From Flavobacteriales bacterium UBA5871 (lineage in GTDB: Bacteria; Bacteroidota; Bacteroidia; Flavobacteriales_D; Crocinitomicaceae), in the NCBI GenBank assembly GCA_002432085.1, contig DJFN01000049.1, positions 1 through 6,315 on the forward strand: a DNA stretch of 6,315 bases, written 5' to 3'. The position numbers were made by a program, and so were the translations under genes. Shown here piece after piece: positions 5,547 through 6,315 of this stretch. The first letter of the stretch is position 1. The number at the start of each line of letters is the position of its first letter. The notes under the pieces were generated by a model that did not search any database, was not told the origin of the DNA, and saw only the letters and a list, made by a program, of their open reading frames with translations.

Positions 5547-6315
5547 GTGCACTACTCTACTACCTGATTGTTTTTCCGCTTTCCAAATTACCGCTGGCCA
5601 TCACCTACCGGTTTTCGGATTTCTTTTACCTGCTGCTGATCAGCGTATTGCCTTACCGCAGAAAAGTCATCGAGCAAAACCTGCTGCGCTCGTTTCCCGA
5701 AAAGACACCGAAAGAGATTCGGCAGCTGCGTAACCGGTTTTACCGCCATTTCGCCGATATGCTGATCGAAGGCATTAAAAACCTCGGCATTTCAGAGAAA
5801 GAGCTGCGTCGTCGTTTTCGGATCAGCAATCCGGAATTGATGCAGGAATTGTACGATCAAAAGAAAAGCGTTCTGCTGGTTTCCGCTCACTATATGAACT
5901 GGGAATGGATGATCACCGGGCAATCGCTGTTCTTTCCGCACCAGGCCGTCGGAATCGGGATGCCGCTCAGTAATGGATTCTGGGATAAAAAGATCAACGC
6001 GCTGCGCAGCCGTTTCGGAATGCATGTTATTCATTCGAAGATCGTGAAGGAAACCTTCGAGCGTTACGAACAGGATGGAACGTGCATTGCGACGCTGGTT
6101 CTGGCCGATCAGTCGCCGGGCGATAGTTTGAAAAGTTACTGGACGACTTTCCTGAACCAGCCGACAGCTATTCCGTTCGGGGCCGAGCAACTGGCACATA
6201 CTTATGGTCATGCTGTTGTGTTCTATCTTCCGAAACGCATTCGCCGCGGAGTTTATGAAGCAGAACTGGTTTTACTGACCGATAATCCGGCCGATTGTGC
6301 GTGGGGAGAAATCAC
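5543..6315 (+). CDS. LpxL/HtrB-type lysophospholipid acyltransferase, N-terminal part
   Basis: This is an inner-membrane acyltransferase of the lipid A acyltransferase family (LpxL/HtrB, LPLAT fold), cut by the right edge after 257 residues; relatives are about 290-310 long, so most is present. The N-terminus is hydrophobic (residues about 4-36, LLYYLIVFPLSKLP through YLLLISVLP), followed by the family's RRKVIEQNLLRSFPEKTPKEI. The catalytic HX4E motif is H116 to E121 in SAHYMNWEW. A second conserved block is VLADQSP (D189), followed by YWTTFLNQPTAIPFGAEQLA. The ATG lies inside the rarA stop (ATGA overlap), which suggests translational coupling. The likely role is addition of a secondary acyl chain to lipid A, which would fit lptD nearby. 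Bacteroidota also carry homologues in aryl-polyene/flexirubin and other lipid pathways, so the exact acceptor is open. M118 replaces the Gly common in HxGNWE. Confidence 0.92.
   Translation, partial: MSALLYYLIVFPLSKLPLAITYRFSDFFYLLLISVLPYRRKVIEQNLLRSFPEKTPKEIRQLRNRFYRHFADMLIEGIKNLGISEKELRRRFRISNPELMQELYDQKKSVLLVSAHYMNWEWMITGQSLFFPHQAVGIGMPLSNGFWDKKINALRSRFGMHVIHSKIVKETFERYEQDGTCIATLVLADQSPGDSLKSYWTTFLNQPTAIPFGAEQLAHTYGHAVVFYLPKRIRRGVYEAELVLLTDNPADCAWGEI

Noticed and set aside
5470..5733. Plus-strand open frame of 87 codons across the rarA-acyltransferase junction
   Set aside because: It lies in another frame over two firmly identified genes and has no recognisable protein features.
1..6315. 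Mobile element, defence system, CRISPR array or structural RNA
   Set aside because: All five genes belong to well-known chromosomal families. I saw no terminal repeats, transposase or integrase, spaced repeat array, tRNA or rRNA, and no abrupt change in base composition.

Overview
The window looks like ordinary chromosomal DNA from a member of the Bacteroidota. Three things point there. An LptD of the Bacteroidota type ends in a characteristic GNGQALSNVFFNLRRP-like tail. A secreted S8 protease carries the Asp-rich DDDGNGYIDD insert common in that phylum. The promoter-like boxes match the Bacteroidota -7 consensus TAnnTTTG, and there is no clear Shine-Dalgarno sequence at the starts. Base composition is close to 50% GC by eye, so this is not a low-GC Flavobacterium. 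Genus cannot be determined.

Layout: (1) Positions 1-845, minus strand: the N-terminal 281 residues of a secreted subtilisin-like protease, cut by the left edge before its catalytic Ser. (2) Positions 846-1007: a divergent intergenic region with a promoter-like box for the rightward gene. (3) Positions 1008-3584, plus: complete lptD, the outer-membrane LPS translocon. (4) Positions 3585-3658: an intergenic gap with a tandem promoter-like box and a small inverted repeat. (5) Positions 3659-4234, plus: complete yqgE/algH-family gene. (6) Positions 4235-4268: a 34-bp gap with another promoter-like box. (7) Positions 4269-5546, plus: complete rarA, a AAA+ replication/recombination factor. (8) From 5543 to the right edge, plus: an LpxL/HtrB-type lipid acyltransferase that overlaps rarA by ATGA and is cut at the right edge.

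The rightward block brackets a conserved protein of unclear role (YqgE) and a replication-fork factor (RarA) with two envelope-lipid genes: lptD, which exports LPS, and the acyltransferase, which probably acylates lipid A or a related lipid. Each of the three complete genes has its own TAnnTTTG box 14-20 nt before its start, so they may be transcribed separately as well as together. Only the acyltransferase appears translationally coupled to its upstream neighbour.

I found no mobile element, CRISPR array, RNA gene, defence locus or obviously new system. The more interesting points are the repeated promoter/short-leader arrangement, the two TTG starts, an inverted repeat abutting the yqgE start, and an LptD whose mature form has exactly two cysteines, placed so that they could form one interdomain disulfide.
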